Shown: positions 7,004 through 14,031, counted from the first letter of the stretch. The stretch: DNA of 14,525 bases from DASVBJ01 sp036375895 (GCA_036375895.1 DASVBJ010000052.1:1-14525), one strand, 5' to 3'. The notes: generated from the sequence alone by a model not told the origin. Numbers and translations: made by a program.

Positions 7004-7111
7004 TCAGACCGAGGAGTCTTCGCGTTCGCCCACGGTCCAGCGCTCGAGGCGCTCCATGCCGAGCAGGAGGCCGAGCAGTCCGACCGGGACGAGCAGTGCC
7101 AGGAACATCAT
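7004..7111 (-). CDS. Putative 35-residue single-pass membrane microprotein
   Basis: A short minus-strand frame starts with a double ATG at 7111/7108 and ends with TGA at 7006-7004. Residues 2-18 (MFLALLVPVGLLGLLLG) form one uninterrupted hydrophobic helix. A charged amphipathic stretch (MERLERW) and an acidic tail follow, as expected for a membrane protein with its C-terminus in the cytoplasm. AGGTGA lies four bases before the first ATG and seven before the second. The region has no other gene. Frame conservation and start signals favour a real gene, but with only 35 codons chance cannot be excluded. A longer frame upstream to 7207 lacks support. It is divergent from the malic enzyme, and the function is unknown. 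Confidence 0.55.
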   Translation of the reverse strand: MMFLALLVPVGLLGLLLGMERLERWTVGEREDSSV

Positions 7112-7210
7112 GTCTTCACCTACCGCCGCAGTAGATTGCCTATGAGATCGCGGCGAAACCTCTCGGAGGAGTATCGGGGTCCTGGGCGCCGGTCTTGAAC
7201 ACCCCACGCA

Positions 7211-7236
7211 CGGAATGTGACCGGCGTCACATTCCG
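7211..7236. promoter_or_regulatory. Crp/GlxR-type operator (TGTGA-N6-TCACA) upstream of the malic enzyme
   Basis: Two perfect 11-base arms, CGGAATGTGAC (7211-7221) and GTCACATTCCG (7226-7236), flank a four-base centre. The core at 7216-7231 is TGTGA-N6-TCACA, which matches the cAMP-receptor-protein consensus known for Crp, and for GlxR and mycobacterial Crp, exactly in both half sites. The centre is about 73.5 bases upstream of the malic enzyme ATG. If that gene is leaderless, this is close to the class I activator position near -71.5. It could also act on the minus-strand microprotein gene. Confidence 0.75.
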
Positions 7237-7284
7237 GACAAAACGCCCACGCGGGGCGGTGAGTGTCCGGCCGCAGGGATCTGG

Positions 7285-7290
7285 GACGAT
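7285..7290 (+). promoter_or_regulatory. Putative -10 (GACGAT) for a leaderless malic enzyme transcript
   Basis: GACGAT keeps the A2 and T6 of the TANNNT pattern and ends six bases before ATG 7297. No Shine-Dalgarno sequence precedes the ATG, so a leaderless mRNA is the simplest reading. The weak first base would fit an activator-dependent promoter, in line with the Crp site upstream. Confidence 0.4.
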
Positions 7291-7296
7291 CCCGCC

Positions 7297-8700
7297 ATGG
7301 CGAACGTGCCGAGCATCTCGTACTCCATCACCGTGCGCCTCGAGGCGCCGGCCCGAGGCAACGCCGTCAGTCGGCTCACAGCAGCCGTCGAGCAGGCCGG
7401 CGGCGTGGTCACCGCGCTCGACGTGACGGCGAGCGGCCACGAGCGGCTACGCGTCGACGTCACCTGTGCCGCCAGCGACACCGAGCACGCACAGCAGCTG
7501 ACCGCCGCGCTGGCAGGCGTCGAGGGCGTCGTCATCGGGAAGGTCTCGGACCGCACGTTCCTCATGCACCTCGGCGGCAAGATCGAGGTGCAGCCCAAGA
7601 TGCCGATCCGCAACCGCGACGACCTCTCGATGATCTACACGCCGGGCGTCGCGCGGGTCTGCCTCGCCCTGGCCGAGAACCCCGCCGACGCGCGACGACT
7701 CACCATCAAACGCAACACGGTCGCCGTGGTCACCGACGGGTCGGCGGTGCTCGGCCTGGGCAACCTCGGCGCGACCGCCGCGCTGCCGGTCATGGAGGGC
7801 AAGGCCGCGCTGTTCAAGCGGTTCGGCGGCATCGACGCGTTCCCCATCTGCCTCGACACCCAGGACGTCGACGAGATCGTGCGGACGGTCGAGCTCATCG
7901 CCCCGGTCTTCGCAGGCATCAACCTCGAGGACATCTCGGCCCCTCGCTGCTTCGAGGTCGAGCGGAGGCTGCGGGAGAAGCTCGACATCCCGGTCTTCCA
8001 CGACGACCAGCACGGCACGGCCATCGTCGTGCTGGCCGCGCTCATCAACGCCCTCAAGGTCGTGGGCAAGAGCATCGAGGACGTGCGGATCGTGATGTCG
8101 GGCGCCGGCGCCGCGGGCATGGCGATCCTGCACGTCCTGCTCGCCGCCGGGGTCAAGCACGTCGTCGTCGCCGACAAGGACGTGGTGATCCACACCGCGC
8201 GTGAGGGTCTCGCGCCCGAGCTGGTGTGGGTCGCCGAGAACACCAACGAGTCGGGTCTCAAGGGGGAGCTGCGGGACGCCCTCGCGGGCGCCGACGTCTT
8301 CGTCGGCGTGTCGGCGCCGAACATCCTCACGGGCGCCGACATCGCCACGATGGCCGACGACAGCATCGTGTTCGCGCTGGCCAACCCGGTGCCCGAGGTC
8401 GACCCGCTGGAGGCCTCCGAGCACGCCGCGGTGGTGGCGAGCGGGCGCAGCGACTTCCCGAACCAGATCAACAACGTCCTTGCCTTCCCGGGGGTGTTCC
8501 GGGGCCTCCTCGACGCGCACAGCCACACGGTGACCATCGACACGCTGCTGGCGGCCGCCCGGGCGCTCGCCGACGTCGTCACCGACGAGGAGCGCAACGA
8601 GAGCTACATCGTGCCCAGCGTGTTCCACCCCGACGTCGCGGGCGCCGTCGCGGCGGCGGTGAGCAAGGCGGTGCGTGTCACCGAACAGGACGCCGGTTGA
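7297..8700 (+). CDS. NAD(P)-dependent malic enzyme with N-terminal ACT domain
   Basis: A 467-residue cytoplasmic enzyme that oxidatively decarboxylates malate to pyruvate and CO2. Residues 1-80 resemble an ACT regulatory domain (SITVRLEAPARGNAVSRL), so allosteric control by a small molecule is likely. The malic domain follows: YTPGVARVC with the catalytic Tyr, KRNTVAVVTDGSAVLGLG, MEGKAALFKRFGGIDAFPI with the catalytic Lys, and FHDDQHGTA with metal-binding acids. The Rossmann domain has GAGAAG and ends with NPVPEV and FPNQINN. The start at ATG 7297 is chosen from the domain edge and the -10 hexamer; a frame open from 7195 would run through the Crp operator. Cofactor preference cannot be assigned. 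The next gene overlaps by four bases. Confidence 0.95.
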   Translation: MANVPSISYSITVRLEAPARGNAVSRLTAAVEQAGGVVTALDVTASGHERLRVDVTCAASDTEHAQQLTAALAGVEGVVIGKVSDRTFLMHLGGKIEVQPKMPIRNRDDLSMIYTPGVARVCLALAENPADARRLTIKRNTVAVVTDGSAVLGLGNLGATAALPVMEGKAALFKRFGGIDAFPICLDTQDVDEIVRTVELIAPVFAGINLEDISAPRCFEVERRLREKLDIPVFHDDQHGTAIVVLAALINALKVVGKSIEDVRIVMSGAGAAGMAILHVLLAAGVKHVVVADKDVVIHTAREGLAPELVWVAENTNESGLKGELRDALAGADVFVGVSAPNILTGADIATMADDSIVFALANPVPEVDPLEASEHAAVVASGRSDFPNQINNVLAFPGVFRGLLDAHSHTVTIDTLLAAARALADVVTDEERNESYIVPSVFHPDVAGAVAAAVSKAVRVTEQDAG

Positions 8701-9101
8701 CGAGACCCACGGCGCTGACGGGCCGGCGGGGGGCCGTCTTCCTGGCGACCCTCGCCGTCAACCTCGTGCTGCTCTACTGGCCCCGCGGCGTCGGCGAGAG
8801 TGCCGTGCCGCACCTCGACAAGGTGGTACACGCCGCCACGTTCGCCTCGGTGGCCTGGGCGGGTCTGCGGGCCGGTGTGCCGGGGCGGTGGCTGGCAGCT
8901 CTGCTCGCCGCGCACGCCGTGACCAGCGAGCTCGTGCAGCAGTGGCTGCTCCCGGGCCGCGACGGTGACCCAGCAGACGCGGTGGCCGATGTCGCGGGTA
9001 TCGCGCTGGGCCTGATCGGGGAATCATGGCGACATGGGCACACCGGAGGTGACGAGCGGGCTGACCGGGCGGCTGCTCGTGGCGACGCCGGCCCTCGGTG
9101 A
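8697..9101 (+). CDS. VanZ-like integral membrane protein
   Basis: A 134-residue small membrane protein. Hydrophobic segments lie at about 13-28, 43-60, 64-82 and 95-108. VanZ-family signature positions are present: Asp41-Lys42-x2-His45 (LDKVVHAATF), Ser-Glu-x2-Gln (SELVQQ, Glu78), Arg88, and an Asp94-x3-Asp98-x2-Gly101 pattern near the end (ADAVADVAG). VanZ homologues affect glycopeptide susceptibility in enterococci, but most actinobacterial copies have no known role. The start is TTG 8697, overlapping the malic enzyme stop as TTGA, with AGGA six bases upstream. The polar C-terminal 22 residues are encoded in a 68-base overlap with the YqgE gene. Confidence 0.82.
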   Translation: MTRPTALTGRRGAVFLATLAVNLVLLYWPRGVGESAVPHLDKVVHAATFASVAWAGLRAGVPGRWLAALLAAHAVTSELVQQWLLPGRDGDPADAVADVAGIALGLIGESWRHGHTGGDERADRAAARGDAGPR

Positions 9102-9609
9102 CCCGACGTTCGCCCGGTCCGTGGTGCTGCTGCTCGACCACGACGAGGAGGGCGCCCTCGGCGTGGTGATCAACCGTCCTACTCCGGTCGAGGTGGGGCA
9201 GGTGCTGCCGACCTGGCAGCGGTTCACCACCTCCCCGGGGGTGCTCTTCCAGGGCGGTCCGGTGGCGCTCGACTCCGCCCTGGGGCTCGCAGTGATGCCC
9301 GCGCAGGGCGATGACGAGCCCCTCGGCTGGCGCCGCGTCGTGGACGGGCTCGGCCTGGTCGACCTCGACACGCCGCCCGAGGTGCTGGCCGCGGAGATGG
9401 TCGACCTGCGGATCTTCGCGGGCTACGCCGGGTGGGGCGCCGGCCAGCTGGAGGCCGAGCTGGTGGAGGGCGCCTGGTACGTCGTGCAGGCCGAGCCACG
9501 CGACGCGTTCACCGACGACCCCGACCGGCTGTGGCGAGCGGTGCTGCGCCGGCAGGGGGGCGACCTGGCCTTCGTCTCGACCTACGTCGAAGACCCCACG
9601 GTGAACTGA
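9034..9609 (+). CDS. YqgE/AlgH family protein (UPF0301)
   Basis: A 191-residue protein of the widely conserved YqgE/AlgH family, whose biochemical role is unsettled. Family blocks are clear: LTGRLLVATPALGDPTFARS at the N-terminus, LGVVINRPT near 45-53, FQGGPV near 71-76, AGYAGWGAGQLEAEL near 130, and LWRAVLRRQGG at about 168-178. The length matches the family. The ATG at 9034 agrees with the family N-terminus. It has no Shine-Dalgarno sequence, but AATCAT (9022-9027) lies six bases upstream as a possible -10, inside the VanZ-like gene. YqgE and DUF3039 genes commonly lie close together in actinobacterial chromosomes; here they are about 4 kb apart. Confidence 0.93.
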   Translation: MGTPEVTSGLTGRLLVATPALGDPTFARSVVLLLDHDEEGALGVVINRPTPVEVGQVLPTWQRFTTSPGVLFQGGPVALDSALGLAVMPAQGDDEPLGWRRVVDGLGLVDLDTPPEVLAAEMVDLRIFAGYAGWGAGQLEAELVEGAWYVVQAEPRDAFTDDPDRLWRAVLRRQGGDLAFVSTYVEDPTVN

Positions 9610-9655
9610 CCTCGTGGCACTGGCTGAGTCCGACCTCCCACGCGCCATGAGGCGG

Positions 9656-9661
9656 TGTAAT
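9656..9661 (+). promoter_or_regulatory. -10 element (TGTAAT) of a leaderless promoter for the LuxR-type gene
   Basis: TGTAAT matches TATAAT at five of six bases and ends seven bases before ATG 9669. No ribosome-binding site precedes that ATG. This favours 9669 over the in-frame ATG at 9660, which overlaps the hexamer. The -35 region is not recognisable. Confidence 0.5.
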
Positions 9662-9668
9662 GGGGGCC

Positions 9669-11306
9669 ATGGACGGCGCTGCCGCCCGCGACCGGGCGCG
9701 GGAGCTCTACGTCAGCCGCGCATGGGCGGATGCCTACGCGGCCTTCGCGGCAGTCGACGCCGTCGAGCCGCTCGAGCCCAGCGACCTGGAGCTCTACGGC
9801 GAGGCCTCGGACGCCCTCGGCCTGGGCGACGAGACGGTGCGCATCCTCCAGCGGGCCTATCAGGGACATGCCGATGCCGGTCAGCTGTCCGGCGCCCTGC
9901 GCTGCGTCTTCTGGTTGCACCAGGCGCTCACCTTCAAGGGCGAGTTCGCCCAGGCCGGCGGCTGGATCGGCCGGGCCGCGCGGCTGGCCGGATCCCAGCC
10001 CGAGTGCGCCCAGCGGGGCTACCTCGTCCTCCCCGAGGCCGACCAGGCCGACAGGCAGCGCGACCACGCCAGGCAGTTCGAGCTGGCGAGCGAGGCCGCC
10101 GAGCTCGGCAAGCGGTGCGCGGACGTCGATCTGATCACTGTTGCCACCCACATGCAGGGTCGCGCCCGGGTCAAGCAGGGCCACGTCGAGGAAGGGTTGG
10201 CGCTCCTGGACGAGGCGATGATCGGGATCACCGCGGGCGAGACGTCCTCCCGCGTCTCCGGCTGGATCTACTGCAGCACCATCGCCACCTGCTACGAGCT
10301 GCACGAGCTGCGGCGGGCACGGGAGTGGTCGACCGCGCTTCGTTCCTGGGTGGACGCCCAGCCGCAGTTCACCGGCGCTTTCTCCGGCATCTGCCGCATC
10401 CATCGCTCCGAGCTGTTCCAGCTGAGCGGGGAGTGGCCGGACGCCCTTCGCGAGGCCGAGTCGGCCTGCGACCTGCTGACTCGCGGGTACGGCGAGATCG
10501 TCGCGGGTGGCGCCTTCTACCAGCTGGCCGAGATCCACCGGCTGCGCGGCGAGCTGACGCTGGCGGAGGAGGGGTACCGGCGAGCGAGCCAGTACGGTCA
10601 CGACGCGCAGCCGGGCCTGGCCCTGCTGCGATTGGCCCAGGGCAGGGGCGAGGCGGCCGCGGCCGCGATCCGCCGGCTGCTGGCCGAGACCTCGGAGCGG
10701 CTGCTCCGGTCCGCGTTGCTGCCGCCGTACGTCGAGATCATGCTCGCCGTCGACGCGGAGGCCGAGGCCCGCGAGGCCGCGACCGAGCTCAGCGAGATCG
10801 CCGAGGAGTACGACACGGACGCGTTGCACGCCCGCTCCGAGTACGCCCGCGGCGCCGTGCAGCTGTCTGAGGGCTCCCCGGAGACCGCCCTGCCGGCGCT
10901 GCGGCGCGCCTGGCGCCTGTGGCAGAGCCTCGATGCGCCGTTCGAGGCGGCACGCACCCGCGTGCTGGTCGGCCAGGCCTGCCGGGCACTGGGCGACGAG
11001 GACACGGCGGTCATGGAGTTCGACGCGGCCCGCCACGTCTTCCAGCACCTGGGCGCCGGCCCGGAGGTGACCCGGATCGACGCGCTCACGCGGGGGGACA
11101 CGACCCGCGCCGCCGCCGGGCTCAGCCCTCGCGAGCTCGAGGTGATCCGGCTGGTGGCGGCAGGCAAGTCCAACGCCGCCATCGCTTCGGAGCTGTTTCT
11201 CAGCGAGAAGACCGTGGCTCGGCACCTCAGCAACATCTTCACCAAGCTTGGCGTCGGCTCGCGGACTGCGGCCGCGGCCTTCGCCTTCGAGCACGACCTC
11301 GTCTAG
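9669..11306 (+). CDS. TPR-containing LuxR-family transcriptional regulator
   Basis: A 545-residue regulator. Residues about 1-470 are a long all-helical solenoid of TPR-like repeats, rich in Ala-Leu-Arg-Glu; clear examples are EVRDALREAES-type and QLAEIHRLRGELTLAEEGYRRA units near 290-320 and 400-460. There is no Walker A motif, so it lacks the STAND ATPase of MalT-type LuxR proteins. Residues about 483-540 are a LuxR/NarL helix-turn-helix (LSPRELEVIRLVAAGKSNAAIA, then LSEKTVARHLSNIFTKLGV). It lacks a receiver domain. It lies 170 bases upstream of the flavin monooxygenase on the same strand and may activate it, which is an inference from position. The solenoid probably senses a ligand or a protein partner. 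Confidence 0.92.
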   Translation: MDGAAARDRARELYVSRAWADAYAAFAAVDAVEPLEPSDLELYGEASDALGLGDETVRILQRAYQGHADAGQLSGALRCVFWLHQALTFKGEFAQAGGWIGRAARLAGSQPECAQRGYLVLPEADQADRQRDHARQFELASEAAELGKRCADVDLITVATHMQGRARVKQGHVEEGLALLDEAMIGITAGETSSRVSGWIYCSTIATCYELHELRRAREWSTALRSWVDAQPQFTGAFSGICRIHRSELFQLSGEWPDALREAESACDLLTRGYGEIVAGGAFYQLAEIHRLRGELTLAEEGYRRASQYGHDAQPGLALLRLAQGRGEAAAAAIRRLLAETSERLLRSALLPPYVEIMLAVDAEAEAREAATELSEIAEEYDTDALHARSEYARGAVQLSEGSPETALPALRRAWRLWQSLDAPFEAARTRVLVGQACRALGDEDTAVMEFDAARHVFQHLGAGPEVTRIDALTRGDTTRAAAGLSPRELEVIRLVAAGKSNAAIASELFLSEKTVARHLSNIFTKLGVGSRTAAAAFAFEHDLV

Positions 11307-11404
11307 CAGCCGCCCGGCGCCGACCTGCGAGCACATCGCGCCGACGCCGGCCGCGACGGCCCTGCGTACATCTACCCATTCCTGGACGGGGTGGTTGGGT
11401 CCTT

Positions 11405-11440
11405 CTCCCGACGCGGGCGGGAGCCGGGTCTTCCTAGCGT
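11405..11440 (+). promoter_or_regulatory. Promoter region of the monooxygenase: hairpin plus TAGCGT -10
   Basis: CTCCCG (11405-11410) pairs with CGGGAG (11418-11423) around seven bases. TAGCGT (11435-11440) fits TANNNT and would give a leader of about 30 bases carrying GGAGGA. Upstream, TACCCAT (11374-11380) resembles a NarL-type heptamer, but one short match is weak evidence. The 170-base gap holds no gene. Confidence 0.3.
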
Positions 11441-11476
11441 CAGGGCACCACTTCGGCGCGCGGGAGGACGGCGGCC

Positions 11477-12604
11477 ATGAACAGCACGGAGCACTTCGAG
11501 ACGGTGATCATCGGTGCCGGCCAGGCAGGCCTGGCCACCGGCTACCACCTCGCGCGGCGGGGGCGGTCGTTCGTGATCCTGGATGCCCACCGCCGGGTCG
11601 GGGACAACTGGCGGCGGCACTGGGACTCGCTGCGGCTGTACAGCCCGGCCGGCTACGACGGCCTGCCGGGTATGCGGTTCCCCGCCAGCCGCTGGCACTA
11701 CCCGACCAAGGACGAGGTTGCCGACTACCTGGCGACGTATGCGGAACGGTTCGAGCTGCCGGTCCGCGCGGGAGTCAGCGTGGAGGAGCTGACCAAGGAG
11801 GGCGACCGGTACGTCGTGACCGCCGGCGCGCACCGGTTCGAGGCCGACAACGTCGTGGTGGCCACCGGCACCTTCGGTCGGCCGCATACCCCCGACTTCG
11901 CGGCACAGCTGCGCCCAGAGATCCGGCAGCTGCACTCCAGCGAGTACCGCAGGCTCTCGGACCTGCAGCCGGGCCCGGTCCTCGTGGTCGGTGGCTCGCA
12001 CTCCGGCGGCGACATCGCGTACGAGGCGGCGACCGAGCACCAGACCGTCCTGTGCGGGCGGGACACCGGCCAGATCCCGATCCGGATCGACAGCAAGCGG
12101 GCCCGGGTGGTCTTCCCGGTGCTGTGGTTCGTGTGGAACCACCTGCTCACGGTCAAGACGCCGATGGGCCGCAAGGAACGCGACCATGTCCGCTTCCACG
12201 GCGGCCCCCTCCTGAGGGTGCAGAAGCCCGACCTGGAGGCTCGCGGCGTCGAGCGGGTGGTCAGCAGGGTCGCCGGCGCACAGAACGGCCTGCCGATGCT
12301 CGACGACGGACGCGTCCTCGACGTGTCCAACGTCGTCTGGTGCACCGGCTTCCGTCAGGACTTCAGCTGGATCAAGCTCCCGGTCACCGGCGAGGACGGC
12401 TGGCCCCTGGAGCACCTCGGCGTGTCGACAAGCTCACCAGGCCTCTACTTCTGCGGGCTCTCCTTCCAGCGCGCCTTCGCCTCGATGCTCGTCGGCGGCG
12501 CGGGCACGGACGCCGCACACCTTGCGAGGCACATCAGCTCGCGTGCGGCGTCGAGTGCATCGAACGGCCGTCGTGAGGCGCCGGTCGGGGCCGACCTCCG
12601 GTGA
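11477..12604 (+). CDS. NAD(P)/FAD-dependent monooxygenase, CzcO-like flavoprotein
   Basis: A 375-residue two-dinucleotide-binding-domain flavoprotein of the group often labelled putative flavoprotein involved in K+ transport (COG2072). The FAD motif is GAGQAG (13-18). GDNWRRHWDSLRLYSP follows, then VVATGTFGRPH. The NAD(P)H motif is VVGGSHSGGD (170-179), preceded by QLHSSEYR, which stands in for the FMO fingerprint. WCTGFRQD and YFCGLSFQRAFASMLVGG close the fold. Such enzymes hydroxylate or oxygenate small organic substrates; the substrate here is unknown. The start ATG 11477 has GGAGGA (11463-11468) eight bases upstream. The last 20 or so residues are a polar tail. Its stop overlaps the next start as GTGA, so the two are coupled. 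Confidence 0.92.
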   Translation: MNSTEHFETVIIGAGQAGLATGYHLARRGRSFVILDAHRRVGDNWRRHWDSLRLYSPAGYDGLPGMRFPASRWHYPTKDEVADYLATYAERFELPVRAGVSVEELTKEGDRYVVTAGAHRFEADNVVVATGTFGRPHTPDFAAQLRPEIRQLHSSEYRRLSDLQPGPVLVVGGSHSGGDIAYEAATEHQTVLCGRDTGQIPIRIDSKRARVVFPVLWFVWNHLLTVKTPMGRKERDHVRFHGGPLLRVQKPDLEARGVERVVSRVAGAQNGLPMLDDGRVLDVSNVVWCTGFRQDFSWIKLPVTGEDGWPLEHLGVSTSSPGLYFCGLSFQRAFASMLVGGAGTDAAHLARHISSRAASSASNGRREAPVGADLR

Positions 12605-12849
12605 ACACCGAGGCGGTCGAGGACTTCCTGAGGCGGTCCGTGCACGCCTGCGAGCAGGTGTACGGCCCCGACGATCCACGGCTGGCGGCCCCGCTGAGCG
12701 CACTGGGCAGTCTCTGCCAGGAGCGCGGGCGGCTCGCCGAGGCGGAGCGGATCCACCTCCGGGTCCTCGCCATCGTCGGCATCGCCCGGTCCGGCGAGCG
12801 CCCGTCGAGGACGGCAGGTGCCGTTGCCGGGCGCCTCAGTCGGGGATGA
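12601..12849 (+). CDS. Small TPR-repeat protein coupled to the monooxygenase
   Basis: An 82-residue protein starting at GTG 12601 inside the monooxygenase stop. Residues 12-55 fit one kinesin-light-chain-type TPR unit plus half of another: EQVYGPDDPRLAAPLSALGS followed by CQERGRLAEAERIHLRVLAI. The last 25 residues are basic and have no repeat character. It could be a genuine mini-protein that pairs with a TPR partner, perhaps the LuxR-type solenoid upstream. It could equally be the stub of a longer TPR protein cut short by a frameshift. Its 3' end overlaps the convergent PhzF-like gene by 14 bases. The repeat match makes coding likely; the function is unknown. Confidence 0.72.
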   Translation: MNTEAVEDFLRRSVHACEQVYGPDDPRLAAPLSALGSLCQERGRLAEAERIHLRVLAIVGIARSGERPSRTAGAVAGRLSRG

Positions 12850-13684
12850 CCACCGCGGTCCCCGTCACGCGGACGGGGCCGGCGGCCGGCACGTCGACGA
12901 TGAGCATGCTGGGCCGGCCCATGTCCTCACCCTGGTGCAGGGTCAGCTGAGCCGGCGGCGTGACGAGCCCGAGCTCGCGCAGGTAGGCGCCGAACGCTGC
13001 GGCCGCCGCGCCGGTGGCCGGGTCCTCGACCACGCCGCCCGGCGGGAACGGGTCGCGCACATGGAAGGTGTCGGGCGCGGCCCGCCAGGCCAGGTGCACC
13101 GTCGTCCAGCCCTGGTCGGCCATCAGCCGGCCGAGCCGGTCCATGTCGTAGTGCAGGTCGGCGAGCCGCTCGCGGGTGGCTGCCACCACCACCAGGTGCC
13201 AGAGCCCGGCGTAGGCGAGCCGCGGCGGCAGGTCCGGGTCGAGGTCGGCCGGCGACCAGCCGAGGGACTCCAGCGCCGCTGCGAGCTGGTCCGGCGGGAC
13301 GGGCGCCACCCGCGGCTCGACGCTCGTGAGCGTCGCGACCAGGTGACCGTGCTCGTCGTACGCGCTCGCGACCGGCACCGGGCCGGCAGGCGTGTCGAGC
13401 AGGAGGGGCCCCGGTCCGCGCCGCTCGGCCAGGGCGACCGCCAGGGCGACGGTCGCGTGCCCGCAGAAGGGCACCTCCGCGCGGGGGCTGAAGTAGCGCA
13501 CCGCGAGCCGGCCGCTCGACATCTCCCCGCCGACCAGGAAGGCCGTCTCGGAGTAGCCGACCTCGGCCGCGATCGCCTGCATGGCCACGTCATCGAGGGA
13601 GGCGGCGTCGAGCACCAGCCCGGCCGGGTTGCCGGCGGAGGGGTCGCGGGTGAAGGCGGCGTAGCGGAGGATCTCGGGGCTCAC
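12836..13684 (-). CDS. PhzF-family isomerase (phenazine-biosynthesis-like)
   Basis: A 282-residue protein of the PhzF/diaminopimelate-epimerase-like fold. The N-terminal lobe has GNPAG (18-22), the catalytic Glu46 in GYSETAFL (PhzF Glu45 equivalent), and FCGHATVALAVALA. The C-terminal lobe has EDPATGAAAAAFGAYL, the second conserved acidic motif. PhzF isomerises DHHA in phenazine synthesis, but no other phenazine genes are here and most family members act on unknown metabolites. The start is GTG 13684; a GGGAG lies upstream but about 13 bases away, so the start is less certain. It is divergent from the DUF3039 gene across a 50-base gap and convergent with the TPR mini-gene. Confidence 0.92.
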   Translation of the reverse strand: MSPEILRYAAFTRDPSAGNPAGLVLDAASLDDVAMQAIAAEVGYSETAFLVGGEMSSGRLAVRYFSPRAEVPFCGHATVALAVALAERRGPGPLLLDTPAGPVPVASAYDEHGHLVATLTSVEPRVAPVPPDQLAAALESLGWSPADLDPDLPPRLAYAGLWHLVVVAATRERLADLHYDMDRLGRLMADQGWTTVHLAWRAAPDTFHVRDPFPPGGVVEDPATGAAAAAFGAYLRELGLVTPPAQLTLHQGEDMGRPSMLIVDVPAAGPVRVTGTAVVIPD

Positions 13685-13722
13685 GAGCGGGGTGCTCCCT
13701 TCGGGGATGTGGCCGCGGTGCC

Positions 13723-13728
13723 TAGACT
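13723..13728 (+). promoter_or_regulatory. -10 element (TAGACT) of a leaderless promoter for the DUF3039 gene
   Basis: TAGACT fits TANNNT and ends six bases before ATG 13735, with no Shine-Dalgarno sequence. TTCGGG at 13700-13705 is a weak -35 candidate with 17-base spacing. The 50-base divergent gap must also hold the promoter of the PhzF-like gene. Confidence 0.55.
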
Positions 13729-13734
13729 CGCAGC

Positions 13735-14031
13735 ATGCACGAACCAGGCATCGACGAGCCCGGCATCGGCAGCGGCGGCACCGGCACGCTGATCGAGCAC
13801 GACGTCGCCCCTACCGCGCGGACGTCGCACGGCGACGGCGACCACGAGCGCTTCGCGCACTACGTGCGCAAGGAGAAGATCCTCGAGTCGGCGCTGTCGG
13901 GCGACCCCGTGATCGCGCTCTGCGGCAAGGTCTGGGTGCCCGGGCGCGACCCAAAGCGGTTCCCGGTCTGTCCCGCGTGCAAGGAGATCTACGAGGGGAT
14001 GCCCCCGGGCGACGGCGACGGAGACGGCTGA
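13735..14031 (+). CDS. DUF3039 family protein
   Basis: A 98-residue member of the conserved actinobacterial DUF3039 family, of unknown function. The core is residues about 20-88: HERFAHYVRKEKILESALSGDPVIALCGKVWVPGRDP, followed by FPVCPACKEIYEGM. Three cysteines (ALCGK and CPAC), probably with a His, could bind zinc; this is an inference from spacing. The first 20 residues repeat an EPGI unit (EPGIDEPGIG) and look disordered, and the tail ends in a GDGDGDG run. The ATG at 13735 is set by the -10 hexamer six bases before it. It is convergent with the VOC gene across a 71-base gap with no clear terminator. Confidence 0.9.
   Translation: MHEPGIDEPGIGSGGTGTLIEHDVAPTARTSHGDGDHERFAHYVRKEKILESALSGDPVIALCGKVWVPGRDPKRFPVCPACKEIYEGMPPGDGDGDG

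Noticed and set aside
7195..7296. Upstream extension of the malic enzyme by 34 codons
   Set aside because: It has no homology, no ribosome-binding site, and would translate through the Crp-type operator; the ACT domain begins at the ATG at 7297.
9582..11336. 584-codon minus-strand frame antisense to the LuxR-type gene
   Set aside because: Low-complexity sequence without recognisable domains; the plus strand has TPR repeats and a clear LuxR helix-turn-helix.
11395..11440. Direct repeat GGGTCCTTC / GGGTCTTCC in the monooxygenase promoter as a LuxR site
   Set aside because: The repeat is imperfect, short and in GC-rich DNA; no second line of evidence.
12836..13684. Phenazine biosynthesis cluster
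   Set aside because: Only a PhzF-family protein is present; no other phz genes are nearby and the family is functionally broad.
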